Origin: Micromonospora cathayae
Lineage (GTDB): Bacteria; Actinomycetota; Actinomycetes; Mycobacteriales; Micromonosporaceae
NCBI RefSeq assembly: GCF_028993575.1
Contig: NZ_CP118615.1
Location: forward strand, 5,547,001-5,611,000
Direction of reading: 5' to 3'
DNA: 64,000 bases
Within the stretch, counting starts at the first letter, position 1; every line of letters begins with the position of its first letter. This document shows, piece by piece, positions 34,078 through 43,161 of the stretch. Under the pieces are notes generated by a model. It was not told the DNA's origin and searched no databases. It saw only the letters and a list, made by a program, of their open reading frames with translations. Position numbers and translations under genes: made by a program.

Positions 34078-34830
34078 ATGCGTCGAACATTCACGATCCC
34101 GTTGGTGGCGGCCGGCGCGGTCACCGCCACCCTGGCCGTCGCCACCCCCGCACAGGCGCACGGCTACGTCTCCGGGCCACCCAGCCGCCAGGCGCTCTGC
34201 GCCCAGGGCCGGGTCCCGGACTGCGGACAGATCAGGTACGAGCCGCAGAGCGTGGAGGGTCCGAAGGGGCTGCGCAGCTGCCACGCCGGGATCGCGCACT
34301 TCGCCGTCCTCAACGACGACAACTGGGGCTGGCCCGCCACCTCCGTCGGCTCGACGGTGACGTTCACCTGGACGAACACCGCCCGGCACGCCACCAGCAA
34401 CTGGGAGTACTTCATCGGCAACACCCGGGTGGCGGTGTTCAATGGCGGCGGGCAACAGCCGGGGGCCACCGTCTCGCACACCGTCAACCTGGGCGGCTGG
34501 TCCGGCCGGCAGAAGGTCCTCGCGGTGTGGAACATCGCCGACACCGCCAACGCGTTCTACTCCTGCGTGGACCTCCAGATCGGCGGGGGCGGCAACCCGA
34601 CGCCCAGCCCGACGCCGCCGTCCCCCACGCCCACCCCGACCGTCGCGCCGACCCCCACGCCGCCGCCGACCACCACCCCCGCGCCGGGCGGCACCTGGAC
34701 GGCGGGCCGGACGTACCAGGTCGGCGACCAGGTCAGCTACGGCGGACTGAGCTACCGCTGCCGGCAGGCGCACACCGCGATCCCGGGCTGGGAGCCGCCG
34801 TACGTGCCGGCCCTGTGGACCCAGCTCTGA
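34078..34830 (+). CDS. AA10 lytic polysaccharide monooxygenase with chitin-binding module
   Basis: A 250-residue secreted copper enzyme. The signal peptide (about 1-27) ends in AQA and the mature protein begins with His (HGYVSGPPSRQ), the first half of the copper-binding histidine brace. The second His is in NTARHATSNW and the axial Phe region is AFYSCVDL. A Thr/Pro-rich linker leads to a CBM5/12-like chitin-binding module (about 205-250; YQVGDQVSYGGLSYRC, WEPPYVPALW). It oxidatively cleaves chitin (or cellulose) in synergy with hydrolases such as the GH18 chitinase in this window. Start at 34078 follows GAGGAG at nine bases. Confidence 0.9.
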   Translation: MRRTFTIPLVAAGAVTATLAVATPAQAHGYVSGPPSRQALCAQGRVPDCGQIRYEPQSVEGPKGLRSCHAGIAHFAVLNDDNWGWPATSVGSTVTFTWTNTARHATSNWEYFIGNTRVAVFNGGGQQPGATVSHTVNLGGWSGRQKVLAVWNIADTANAFYSCVDLQIGGGGNPTPSPTPPSPTPTPTVAPTPTPPPTTTPAPGGTWTAGRTYQVGDQVSYGGLSYRCRQAHTAIPGWEPPYVPALWTQL

Positions 34831-34873
34831 CCGGCCGGCGGCCCGCGCCACCGCGAGCGGACCGGAGCACGAC

Positions 34874-35446
34874 GTGACCCGACTGTCGAGTGTCGTCCTG
34901 CTCGCCGCCCTGCTGCTGGTCACCGGATGCACGGCCGGAGCCTCACCCGGGCCGGGCACCGCCCCGCCACCCGGGCCGGCCCCGGTGACCAGCACGCTGA
35001 GCGGCCTCGACGTGGTCTTCCTGACCACCATGGTCGCGCACACCGAGCAGACGCTGGAACTGCTCCGGCTCAGCCGGGGACGGGTGACCGACGAACGGCT
35101 GCGCACCCTGGTCGCCGCGATCGAGGCCACCGAGTCCGACGAGCTGACCACCATGCGCGGCTGGCTGCGGGAGGCCGGGCCGGTACCGTCCGGCGGGGCG
35201 CACCGGCACGACCACGGGGCGGGCACCGCGGGCCTGGCCCGGCTGCGGGCCGCCCCGCCCGGCCAGGTCGACCGGGTGCTGCGCGACCTGCTCGGCACCC
35301 ACCAGCGCGCGGCGGCCGACCTGGCCCGGTCCCACCAGGCGGTCGCCGCCGACCCACGGGTACGGGACCTCGCCGGGCGGGTGGAACGGTCCCGGGCGGC
35401 CCAGGTGTCCCTGCTGGCCGGGCCCGGCCAACCGACCGCGGGCTGA
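34874..35446 (+). CDS. DUF305 family lipoprotein
   Basis: A 190-residue lipoprotein: signal sequence with lipobox LLVTGCTAG (Cys near residue 19). The mature part is helical with the DUF305 pattern: DVVFLTTMVAHTEQTLEL near the start, then ATESDELTTMRGWLREAG and a His-rich turn (GGAHRHDHG), and a second helical pair with HQRAAADLARSH. DUF305 is a ferritin-like helical bundle, sometimes linked to metal handling. The GTG at 34874 has GGAG six bases ahead. It follows the LPMO gene closely. Confidence 0.82.
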   Translation: MTRLSSVVLLAALLLVTGCTAGASPGPGTAPPPGPAPVTSTLSGLDVVFLTTMVAHTEQTLELLRLSRGRVTDERLRTLVAAIEATESDELTTMRGWLREAGPVPSGGAHRHDHGAGTAGLARLRAAPPGQVDRVLRDLLGTHQRAAADLARSHQAVAADPRVRDLAGRVERSRAAQVSLLAGPGQPTAG

Positions 35447-35553
35447 CCCGCACCGCCGACGCGGACGGGTCCCGCCGGCCGCTCCGTCGACTGTGGACTC
35501 CGCCTCGTATCGTCGGGCGCACCCACACCACCCCGTGAACGAGGAGTCGCCAC

Positions 35554-36429
35554 ATGCACGTCCGATCCCACGCCCGCCGCGCCGGCCGGCGGACCGTACC
35601 GGCCCTGGGCCTGGCGGCCATCATGGTGCTGACCACCCAGTTGGCGGTGGTCGCGCCGGCCGGCGCCGCGCTGGCCGGCCTGACCCGGGTCACCAGCACC
35701 GGCCCGAGCAACAGCGACTGGAAGACCAGACAGGCGAACTGCCCGACCGACACCCTCCTCGTGGCTGGCGGGGGTCGGGTCAACGGGGCCACCGGCCAGG
35801 TGGTGATGGACACCATGCTGCCGGTCCTCGGTGCCACCGACGGCTACTCGGTGACCGGCCGCGAGGACGACGCCCCCGGCTTCACCGGCGACTGGTCCAT
35901 CACCGCCACCGCCCTGTGCGCCCGGGAGCCGGCCGGCTGGGAGCTCGCCGAATCGACCACGCCCTGGTCCTCGGCCAGCAAGGCGCTCACCGTGTTCTGC
36001 CCGCTCGGCAAGCAACTGCTCGGCGTCGGCCTGGAGATCAACGGCGGTCTCGGCCAGGTGGTGGTGGACGAGGTGCGGCCCAGCGCCGACCTGAGCCAGG
36101 TCACCCTCACCGCGATCGAGGACGGCACCGGTTACGCCGACGAGTGGCAGATCCGGGGCAAGGTGATCTGCGTGTCCCCGCTGGCCGGACTGGCCCGGGT
36201 CGCCGGCATCGGCGTGCTCGACTCGAATCCGGTGAAGTCCGCCACCGCGACCTGTCCCGCCGGCAAGCTGGTGCACGGCGTCGGTGGTGAGATCGACGGC
36301 GGTGCCGGTCAAGTCCGCCTCACCGGCCTCGAACCGATCTCCGACACCCAGGTCCGGGTGACCGCCGCCGAGGACGAGGACGGCTTCACCGGCAACTGGG
36401 CGCCCCGGGCGTACGCCATCTGCGCCTGA
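35554..36429 (+). CDS. Secreted protein with three internal repeats
   Basis: A 291-residue exported protein. Signal peptide at about 1-38 (PAGAA). The mature part consists of three copies of a ~75-residue module. Each begins with a Cys-Pro ([39 protein letters not shown]), continues with NGATGQVV / NGGLGQVV / DGGAGQVR, and ends in a Trp and Cys element ([33 protein letters not shown]). One disulfide per module is likely. This suggests a small beta-rich lectin- or adhesion-like protein; no known function. Its 3' end overlaps the converging malate synthase frame by 44 bases. Confidence 0.75.
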   Translation: MHVRSHARRAGRRTVPALGLAAIMVLTTQLAVVAPAGAALAGLTRVTSTGPSNSDWKTRQANCPTDTLLVAGGGRVNGATGQVVMDTMLPVLGATDGYSVTGREDDAPGFTGDWSITATALCAREPAGWELAESTTPWSSASKALTVFCPLGKQLLGVGLEINGGLGQVVVDEVRPSADLSQVTLTAIEDGTGYADEWQIRGKVICVSPLAGLARVAGIGVLDSNPVKSATATCPAGKLVHGVGGEIDGGAGQVRLTGLEPISDTQVRVTAAEDEDGFTGNWAPRAYAICA

Positions 36430-38047
36430 CCCGACGGCAGCGGGCCAGGGACCAGCCCCCGTGGGACGGCCCGAGGTGCCGGGCGTACGCCTCGACGGTG
36501 AAGAACGCCGGCAGGTCCTCGTCGAGCGCGGTCCGCTCGAAGATCCGCGCCGCCGCCCCGGCCCGCTCCCGGCCGGCGTCGTCGCGCCCCTCGGCCAGCG
36601 CGGCCAACTCCTCGGCGAGAATCGACCGGACCAGCTCCTCGGTGACCCGCCCGCCGTCGGCCAGCGGGGTGCCGTGGTGCCGCCACTGCCACACCTGGCA
36701 GCGGGCGATCTCGGCGGTGGCCGCGTCCTCCATCAGGTTCCAGAGCGCCACCGCGCCGGTGCCGCCGAGCCAGGCGTCGACGTAGCGCAGCGCCACCGCG
36801 ACGTTGGACCGCAGGCCGGTGGCGCTGACCTGGCCGGGGGTCTTGTCCACGGCCAGCAGGTCGGCGGCGGCGACCTGCACGTCGTCGCGGCGTCGGTCGA
36901 CCTGGTTCGGGCGGTCGCCGAGCACCACGTCGAACACCTCGCGGCACACCCCGACCAGGCCCGGGTGGGCCACCCAGGAGCCGTCGAAGCCGTCACCGGC
37001 CTCCCGCTGCTTGTCCGCCCGCACCTTCGCCAGGGCGGTCTCGTTGACCGCCGTGTCGCGGCTGGGGATGAAGGCGGCCATCCCGCCGATGGCGTGCGCG
37101 CCGCGCCGGTGGCAGGTCCGCACCAGCAGTTCGGTGTACGCGCGCATGAACGGCACGGTCATGGTGACGTCGGCGCGGTCCGGCAGGACGAAGTCCGGCC
37201 ACTGCCCGAAGTTCTTGATGATGCTGAAGATGTAGTCCCACCGGCCGGCGTTCAGTCCCGCCGAGTGTTCCCGCAACTCGTAGAGGATCTCCTCCATCTC
37301 GAACGCGGCGGTGATCGTCTCGATCAGCGTGGTGGCCCGGATGGTGCCGATCGGCAGGCCGAGGTAGTGCTGGGCGAAGACGAAGATCTCGTTCCACAGC
37401 CGGGCCTCGCGGTGGGTCTCCAGCTTGGGCAGGTAGAAGTACGGCCCGGAGCCGGCGTCGAGCTGCCGGCGCGCGCAGTGGAACAGGTACAGCCCGAAGT
37501 CGACCAGGCTGGCCGAGATGGGCCGCCCGTCCACCGCGATGCCCTTCTCCACCAGGTGCCAGCCGCGCGGCCGGACCACGATGGTGGCGAGGTCGTCGCC
37601 GAGCGCGTACCGCTTGCCCCGGTCGTCGGTGAAGTCGATCCGCCGGTCCAGGGCGTCGATCAGGTTGAGTTGGCCGCCGATGACGTTGTGCCAGGTCGGG
37701 GCGGTGGCGTCCTCGAAGTCGGCGAGCCACACCTTCGCGCCGGAGTTGAGCGCGTTGACGGTCATCTTCCGGTCGGTCGGCCCGGTGATCTCCACCCGCC
37801 GGTCGACCAGGCCGGGGGCGGCCGGCGCGACCCGCCAGTCCGGGTCGGCGCGGATGTGCGCGGTCTCGGGAAGGAAGTCGGGGAACTGGCCGGTGGCGTA
37901 GCGGGCGCGCCGGGCCCGGCGGGTGTCCAGCAGCGCCACCCGGCGGGCGGCGAACTCGCTGTCCAGGGCGACCAGGAACTCCAGCGCCTCGGCGGTGAGC
38001 ACCTCGTCGTACCGGTCGGCCAGCGGGCCGATGATCTCGTACCTCAT
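36386..38047 (-). CDS. aceB: Malate synthase A
   Basis: A 553-residue malate synthase condensing glyoxylate with acetyl-CoA. Recognisable blocks are [64 protein letters not shown] and [10 protein letters not shown]. The catalytic Arg (RPRGWH) and Asp (in the [13 protein letters not shown] region) are present. The C terminus runs about 20 residues past the usual FLT-type end (here [12 protein letters not shown]) into an Arg-rich tail that overlaps the converging gene. The ATG overlaps the isocitrate lyase stop (ATGA), so aceA and aceB form one operon. Confidence 0.93.
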   Translation of the reverse strand: MRYEIIGPLADRYDEVLTAEALEFLVALDSEFAARRVALLDTRRARRARYATGQFPDFLPETAHIRADPDWRVAPAAPGLVDRRVEITGPTDRKMTVNALNSGAKVWLADFEDATAPTWHNVIGGQLNLIDALDRRIDFTDDRGKRYALGDDLATIVVRPRGWHLVEKGIAVDGRPISASLVDFGLYLFHCARRQLDAGSGPYFYLPKLETHREARLWNEIFVFAQHYLGLPIGTIRATTLIETITAAFEMEEILYELREHSAGLNAGRWDYIFSIIKNFGQWPDFVLPDRADVTMTVPFMRAYTELLVRTCHRRGAHAIGGMAAFIPSRDTAVNETALAKVRADKQREAGDGFDGSWVAHPGLVGVCREVFDVVLGDRPNQVDRRRDDVQVAAADLLAVDKTPGQVSATGLRSNVAVALRYVDAWLGGTGAVALWNLMEDAATAEIARCQVWQWRHHGTPLADGGRVTEELVRSILAEELAALAEGRDDAGRERAGAAARIFERTALDEDLPAFFTVEAYARHLGPSHGGWSLARCRRVRRRWRTPGAPSCR

Positions 38048-39315
38048 GCGAACTGCTCCTCTTCGGTGGAGCCACGCAGGGCGGTGGTCTCGGCGGCCGG
38101 GTTGAGCACCGTGCTGATCAGGTCGAAGTAGCCGGTGCCGACCTCCCGCTGGTGCTTGACGGCGGTGTAGCCGGCCGCCTCGGCGGCGAACTCGCGTTCC
38201 TGGAGGTTGACGTACGCGGCCATGCCGTCGCTGGCGTAGCCCCGGGCCAGGTCGAACATCGAGTAGTTCAGGGCGTGGAAGCCGGCCAGGGTGATGAACT
38301 GGAACCGGTATCCCATGTGGCCCAGTTCCCGCTGGAACTTGGCGATGGTCGCGTCGTCGAGGTGCTTGCGCCAGTTGAACGACGGCGAGCAGTTGTAGGC
38401 GAGGAGCTGGTCCGGGTACCGGTCCTTGATCGCCTCGGCGAACCGGCGGGCGACCTCCAGGTCCGGGGTGCCGGTCTCCATCCAGATCAGGTCGGCGTGC
38501 GGCGCGTAGGCCAGGCCCCGGGCGATGCACGGCTCGATGCCGTTGCGGACCCGGTAGAAGCCCTCGGCGGTACGCTCGCCGGTGACGAACGGCTGGTCCC
38601 GCTCGTCCACGTCGGTGGTGAGCAGGCTGGCGGCCTGCGCGTCGGTGCGGGCGACGATCACGGACGGCACGCCGGCCACGTCGGCGGCCAGCCGGGCCGC
38701 CTCCAGGGTGCGGATGTGCTGGCCGGTGGGGATGAGCACCTTCCCGCCCAGGTGGCCGCACTTCTTCTCGGCGGCGAGCTGGTCCTCCCAGTGCACCCCG
38801 GCCGCGCCGGCCGCGATCATGGCGGTCATCAGCTCGTACGCGTTGAGCGGCCCGCCGAAGCCGGCCTCGGCGTCGGCGACGATCGGGGCCAACCAGTCGA
38901 TGCCCCGCTCGTCGCCCTCGGCAGTGGTGATCTGGGCGGCCCGGAGCAGCGCGTTGTTGATCCGGCGGACCACGGCGGGCACCGAGTTGGCCGGGTACAG
39001 GCTCTGGTCGGGGTAGGTGTGTCCGGCCAGGTTGGCGTCGGCGGCGACCTGCCAGCCGGACAGGTAGATCGCCTTCAGCCCGGCCCGGACCATCTGCACC
39101 GCCTGGTTGCCGGTGAGCGCGCCGAGCGCGTGGATGTAGTCCTCGTCGTGCAGCAGTCGCCAGAGCCGGTCGGCCCCGTGCCGGGCCAGGGTGTGTTCCT
39201 CCTGGATCGCGCCGCGCAGCCGCACCACGTCCTCGGCGCGGTAGCTGCGCTGCACTCCCTGCCAGCGCGGGTCGGTCTCCCATTCGTGGCGCAACTGCTC
39301 GGCTGTGGTCCGCAT
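38044..39315 (-). CDS. aceA: Isocitrate lyase
   Basis: A 423-residue glyoxylate-shunt enzyme splitting isocitrate to glyoxylate and succinate. The catalytic motif KKCGH lies in [15 protein letters not shown], with [12 protein letters not shown] for Mg binding and [13 protein letters not shown] near the active site. It is the first gene of a leftward operon with malate synthase and is divergent from a RamB/ScfR-like regulator. It is needed for growth on acetate or fatty acids. Confidence 0.95.
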   Translation of the reverse strand: MRTTAEQLRHEWETDPRWQGVQRSYRAEDVVRLRGAIQEEHTLARHGADRLWRLLHDEDYIHALGALTGNQAVQMVRAGLKAIYLSGWQVAADANLAGHTYPDQSLYPANSVPAVVRRINNALLRAAQITTAEGDERGIDWLAPIVADAEAGFGGPLNAYELMTAMIAAGAAGVHWEDQLAAEKKCGHLGGKVLIPTGQHIRTLEAARLAADVAGVPSVIVARTDAQAASLLTTDVDERDQPFVTGERTAEGFYRVRNGIEPCIARGLAYAPHADLIWMETGTPDLEVARRFAEAIKDRYPDQLLAYNCSPSFNWRKHLDDATIAKFQRELGHMGYRFQFITLAGFHALNYSMFDLARGYASDGMAAYVNLQEREFAAEAAGYTAVKHQREVGTGYFDLISTVLNPAAETTALRGSTEEEQFA

Positions 39316-39476
39316 GGTCTTCTCCTCGGGGGTTTCGGTGCCGGCGGCACCGTTTCCCGGCGGCGGCGTCGACGCTGGCGCGCTGCGGGCCGGGTGGATC
39401 GGTGCTGGTGGACCGGTGTGTCACCAACGTTCACACGACGTGGGCAATGCGGTCGAGAGACGGAATCAGCCAATTC

Positions 39477-39506
39477 TTGAAAACTCTCCGAGCAAATCTG
39501 TTAAGT
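39477..39506 (+). promoter_or_regulatory. Candidate promoter of the RamB-like gene
   Basis: TTGAAA (39477-39482) and TTAAGT (39501-39506) are 18 bases apart in an AT-rich patch of the divergent spacer. A GCAAAT element inside it recalls part of the RamB binding motif known from corynebacteria, so autoregulation is possible. Confidence 0.4.
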
Positions 39507-39571
39507 TGTGAATGAGCCTCTTTACAGTGGTGTTAATGTGATCCCGTCCGGGCCGGATCCAGCTGTGGGAG

Positions 39572-40966
39572 GTGAGGGCGGTCGACAAGACCTTCGTCGG
39601 CGCCCGGCTCCGCCGGATGCGCGAGGAGCGGGCGCTCAGCCAGGCGGACCTGGCCCGCCTGCTGAACATCTCACCCAGCTACCTCAACCAGATCGAGCAC
39701 GACACCCGGCCGCTCACCGTCCCGGTGCTGATGCGGATCACCGAGGTGTTCGGCGTCGACCCGACCGTCTTCGCCCCGCACGACACCCCCCGCCTGGTCG
39801 CCGGGCTCCGGGAGGCGCTCGGCGGCCGGGCCGGCCTGGCCGAACTCACCGAACTCGCCGGCCGGCTGCCCGAGGTCGCCGAGGCCGTGATCGAGCTGCA
39901 CCGCCGCTACCAGCAGGTGGACGAACAGCTCGCCGAACTGGTCGGCGACCGCGAGCGGGTCGGCCGCAGCCCGCACGACCAGGTCACCGAGTTCTTCTAC
40001 CGGCGGCAGAACTACGTGCCGGACCTCGACGAGGCGGCCGAACGGCTGGCCGGGCAGATCGGCCTGCGCCGCGGCGAGGTACGCGCCAACCTCCAGGACC
40101 GGCTGGCCCGGCGGCACGGGGTACGCGTCGCCCGCGACGACGCCGACGCGCTCGGCGGCGAACTGCACCGCTACCGCCCGCAGACCCAGACGCTGCACCT
40201 GTCCACCTCACTGCGCCCCGGGCAGGAGGCGATGCGGATGGCCGCGCAGATCGCCCTGCTGGAGTACGCCGACGTGATCGACGAGATCGTCGAGGAGGAG
40301 CGGTTCGACGACACGCAGACCCAGATCCTGACCCGGGTCGGCCTGGCGAACTACTTCGCCGCGGCGCTGATCCTGCCGTACGAGCGGTTCCTCACCGCCG
40401 CCGAACGCCTCCGGTACGACATCGAGCTGCTCACCGAGCACTTCGCGATCGGCTGGGAGACGGTCAGCCACCGGCTCAGCACCCTGCAACGGCCCCGGGC
40501 GCGCGGCGTGCCGTTCTCGTTCGTCCGGGTCGACCGGGCCGGCAACATGTCGAAACGCCAGTCGGCCACCGGTTTCCCGTTCTCCCGCACCGGCGGCACC
40601 TGCCCGCTGTGGAACGTCTACGAGGCGTTCAGCTCCCCCGGCCGGGTGGTCACCCAGGTGGCCGCCATGCCGGACGGGCAGCGCTACCTGTGGATCGCCC
40701 GCACGGTCACAAGGCACCACGGCGGCTACGGCCAGCCCGGCAAGGTCTACGCGATCGGGCTGGGCTGCGAGACCCGGCACGCCGGCCGGCTGGTGTACTC
40801 CGCCGGGATGGACCTGCACGCCGCCGAGGCGGCCACCCCGATCGGGCCCGGCTGCAAGACCTGCGAACGGATGTCCTGCCCGCAGCGGGCCGCCCCGCCG
40901 ATCAGCCGCCGGCTGGACCTGGACGAGAACCGCAGCACCTTCATCCCGTACCCGCTCAAGGACTGA
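39572..40966 (+). CDS. ramB: RamB/ScfR-type XRE regulator of acetate metabolism
   Basis: A 464-residue short-chain fatty-acyl regulator. The XRE-type helix-turn-helix is at about 8-65 (LSQADLARLLNISPSYLNQIEHDTRPLTVP in pattern). An IrrE-like middle part and a C-terminal DUF2083 domain follow, with its Cys-rich end (GCETRHAGRLVYSAG, GPGCKTCERMSCPQR). Family members in Corynebacterium (RamB) and Streptomyces (ScfR) control aceA and aceB; here it is divergent from them. The GTG at 39572 follows GGGAG very closely, so the exact start is uncertain. Confidence 0.85.
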   Translation: MRAVDKTFVGARLRRMREERALSQADLARLLNISPSYLNQIEHDTRPLTVPVLMRITEVFGVDPTVFAPHDTPRLVAGLREALGGRAGLAELTELAGRLPEVAEAVIELHRRYQQVDEQLAELVGDRERVGRSPHDQVTEFFYRRQNYVPDLDEAAERLAGQIGLRRGEVRANLQDRLARRHGVRVARDDADALGGELHRYRPQTQTLHLSTSLRPGQEAMRMAAQIALLEYADVIDEIVEEERFDDTQTQILTRVGLANYFAAALILPYERFLTAAERLRYDIELLTEHFAIGWETVSHRLSTLQRPRARGVPFSFVRVDRAGNMSKRQSATGFPFSRTGGTCPLWNVYEAFSSPGRVVTQVAAMPDGQRYLWIARTVTRHHGGYGQPGKVYAIGLGCETRHAGRLVYSAGMDLHAAEAATPIGPGCKTCERMSCPQRAAPPISRRLDLDENRSTFIPYPLKD

Positions 40967-41104
40967 CCCGTCACGGGGCTGTTGGCGGTGGCGGCGCGGG
41001 CGCGGGCCGACCACCCGGGGTGGGCGCGTCGAGGGTCGCCCACGTTGTCGTACCCGCCCGGTAGCTTGCTCCGGTCCACAGTGGTCGACGGGCGGGGGCG
41101 GGCG

Positions 41105-42818
41105 ATGACCGAGGTGACCGACGAGGTCCTGGCGGCGGTGGCGGCGCAGGTAGGGCCCCTCGTGCCGGTACTGGCGGCCCGGATCCCCCGCGGCCCCGCC
41201 ACCACGCTGGGCCGGTTGGGTGCCCCGGACGACGAGCGCCATCGCGCCCCGGGCGGCCCGGTCCGGCCCGAGGTGGCCCGGAGGCCGTCCGGCCCGCTGC
41301 CGCCCCATTCGGTGTCCCCGCCCGCCGCCCGCCCGGTATCCCGTCCCGCCGCCCTCCCGGCGCAGCCGGACGCGCTGGCCGCCCTGCACGGCCTGGGGTC
41401 GTTGCTGGCCGAGCGTCTGCTGGGGGCGCTGGAGCTGAGCGTCACCGACCTGGTGCCGTCCGGCCCGCCGGCGCTGGAGGCGCACCTGCCCCCGGGTCCG
41501 GCCGGTCAGCAGTTCGCTTGGGTCTCGACCGGGCAGGACAGCGCGGCGCGGACCATGTCCGAACTGTACGAACGGCTCCGTCCCGGGGTGACCGGTCTGC
41601 TGGTGTCGCTGGTCCGGCGGTTGACGGAACACCCGTCTATCCGTCCGTCGCTGGACGGGGTGCCCGGGGTCGGCGACGAGGCCACCATCGCGGCCCGGCA
41701 CGGGGCGGTCCACCTCGCCCTCGCCGTGGCGACCGCCGCGCTCGTGGTGGATCCGCGGCACACGCCGGCGGCGGTCGACCGGGAGGCCGCCGTGGTGGGG
41801 CTGGGCACCGGCGTGGCGGCGCTGCTGCTGCGGGAGACGCCGATGCCACCCGGGTACGCGGCGGCGCGGCTGGCCCGGATCCGTGCGGAGTACCTCCTCC
41901 CCCGCGAGTCGTCCGGGTCGGTGCGGGTGTCCGGTCACCGGTTCGGGCTGGTCGAGGGGGAGCTGGCGGGCCACCGAGGGCCTGGCGTCGGTCTTCGGCC
42001 CGGCCGGCGAGACGGCCACGCACCGCAGCGGCCAGACCCCGCCCTGGCCGGGCGACTACCGGCTACGCGTGCACGCCCGGGGCCGCGACGACGGCGACGC
42101 CGAGTTCGAGGGCTACCGGCTGGTGGTCTGGGCGGCACCGGCCACCCCGCCGGCGGTGCACCGACGGACCGATCGGCTCGGACACCGGCTGCGCGGTGAG
42201 CCCGAGCCGGTACGCCCACCGCGCCCGGAGCACGGGTACCGCTGGATCCACCGCAGCCCGCTGTCGACGGCGGCGACCGTCACGGTCGTCACCGGGACCA
42301 CCACCGGCGATGTGCTGCGGGCCTTCGGTGCCGACCCGGACCGTCCGGTCCGCCTCCGTGACCTGCGCCTGCAACCCGGTGCCGACCCCTGGGTCGCCGT
42401 GCTCGACACCGGCGCCGCGGTACTCGCGGTGGAGTACAACGGCTATCTCGGGTCGCGGGCGGAGGTGCTGCTGGCCGCCTCCGCGCAGGGCCGGGCGGCG
42501 AGCATGTTCTGGAACGTCAACGCGGTGACCCGGCTGTCCTTCGCGGAACGGGGCCGGCTGCTCGCCTCGTTCGAACCGATGGGCGACGTCGACACCGATC
42601 CGGTGGTCGCCGCGACGCTCGCCGGGCTGGACTTCGCCGGGTACGGCGGACGGGCGGAGAAGGGCCTGGTGGCGGTGGAACGGTTCACCGGGCGGGGCGT
42701 CACCGCCGTCGATCTCGCCCGCATCGAGGAGGAGGGCATCGCCTTCCGGGCCGCCCGGCCGATCGGCCGCCGGCGGGGCCCGGACGAGAGCCACGCACCG
42801 TCGTCCCGTACCCGCTGA
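41105..42818 (+). pseudogene. DUF6461 protein gene with a frameshift
   Basis: The frame starting at ATG 41105 reads well up to about 41970 (GHRFGLVEGELA), then turns into Arg/Pro-rich noise ending at 42199. The next frame (+1) picks up at the same point with TEGLASVFGPAGETA, GDYRLRVHARGRDDG and then a DUF6461 domain (YRWIHRSPLS, AVEYNGYLGSRAEV, MFWNVNAVTRLSFAERGRLL) to 42818. HRFGLVEGELA and GDYRLRVHARG normally belong to one domain, so removal of one G around 41953-41970 would restore a ~570-residue protein. It is either a broken gene or a sequencing error in a G-rich tract. Function unknown. Confidence 0.72.
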
Positions 42819-42905
42819 AGGATCGACCAGGCCGGGATCTTCATTAATCCATCGATGATGATTACGCTTCGGGAAGCTCGTTGGTGATCGACAACGGAGG
42901 TGCCC

Positions 42906-42989
42906 ATGAAGAAGATGACCATCCGCCGCACCAGCACCCTGCGCCTGCTCTCCGGGGCCCGCCGGCTCTGGATCGAGTGGTGCTGGTAG
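42906..42989 (+). CDS. 27-residue Trp-rich peptide, possible RiPP precursor
   Basis: A 27-codon gene with an excellent ribosome site (GGAGG five bases before the ATG) in an AT-rich, promoter-like spacer (42838-42870). The peptide begins basic (MKKMTIRRTS), continues LRLLSGARR and ends in the aromatic string LWIEWCW. It is too short for most gene finders. The W-x-x-W-x-W end with one Cys resembles the aromatic cores that are cross-linked by P450s or radical enzymes in some actinobacterial RiPPs, but no such enzyme is adjacent. The next gene, 172 bases on, encodes a TPR protein. An alternative is a short regulatory leader peptide, but no Trp synthesis gene follows. Confidence 0.6.
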   Translation: MKKMTIRRTSTLRLLSGARRLWIEWCW

Positions 42990-43161
42990 TTCCCCGCCCG
43001 GCGGGTGCCCCCGGGCACCCGCCGGCCCGCACCGACAGGTCGTCCCGGCCCTCCGCCCGCACCGGCAGGTCCACCCGTTCCTCGCCCCGGACCCGGCGGT
43101 TTCCGGGGAGGGCGGGCGCGCCGGTCCGACGTCCTCGGCGAGCCGGCCCCGGCCGCCGGTC

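Noticed and set aside
34874..35446. Copper-handling role for the DUF305 lipoprotein as LPMO partner
   Set aside because: Proximity and His-rich turn are suggestive but not enough; there is no Cys/Met copper motif.
36461..38131. 556-codon plus-strand frame antisense to malate synthase
   Set aside because: Val/Gly/Arg-rich mirror of the aceB coding sequence; no independent evidence of a gene.
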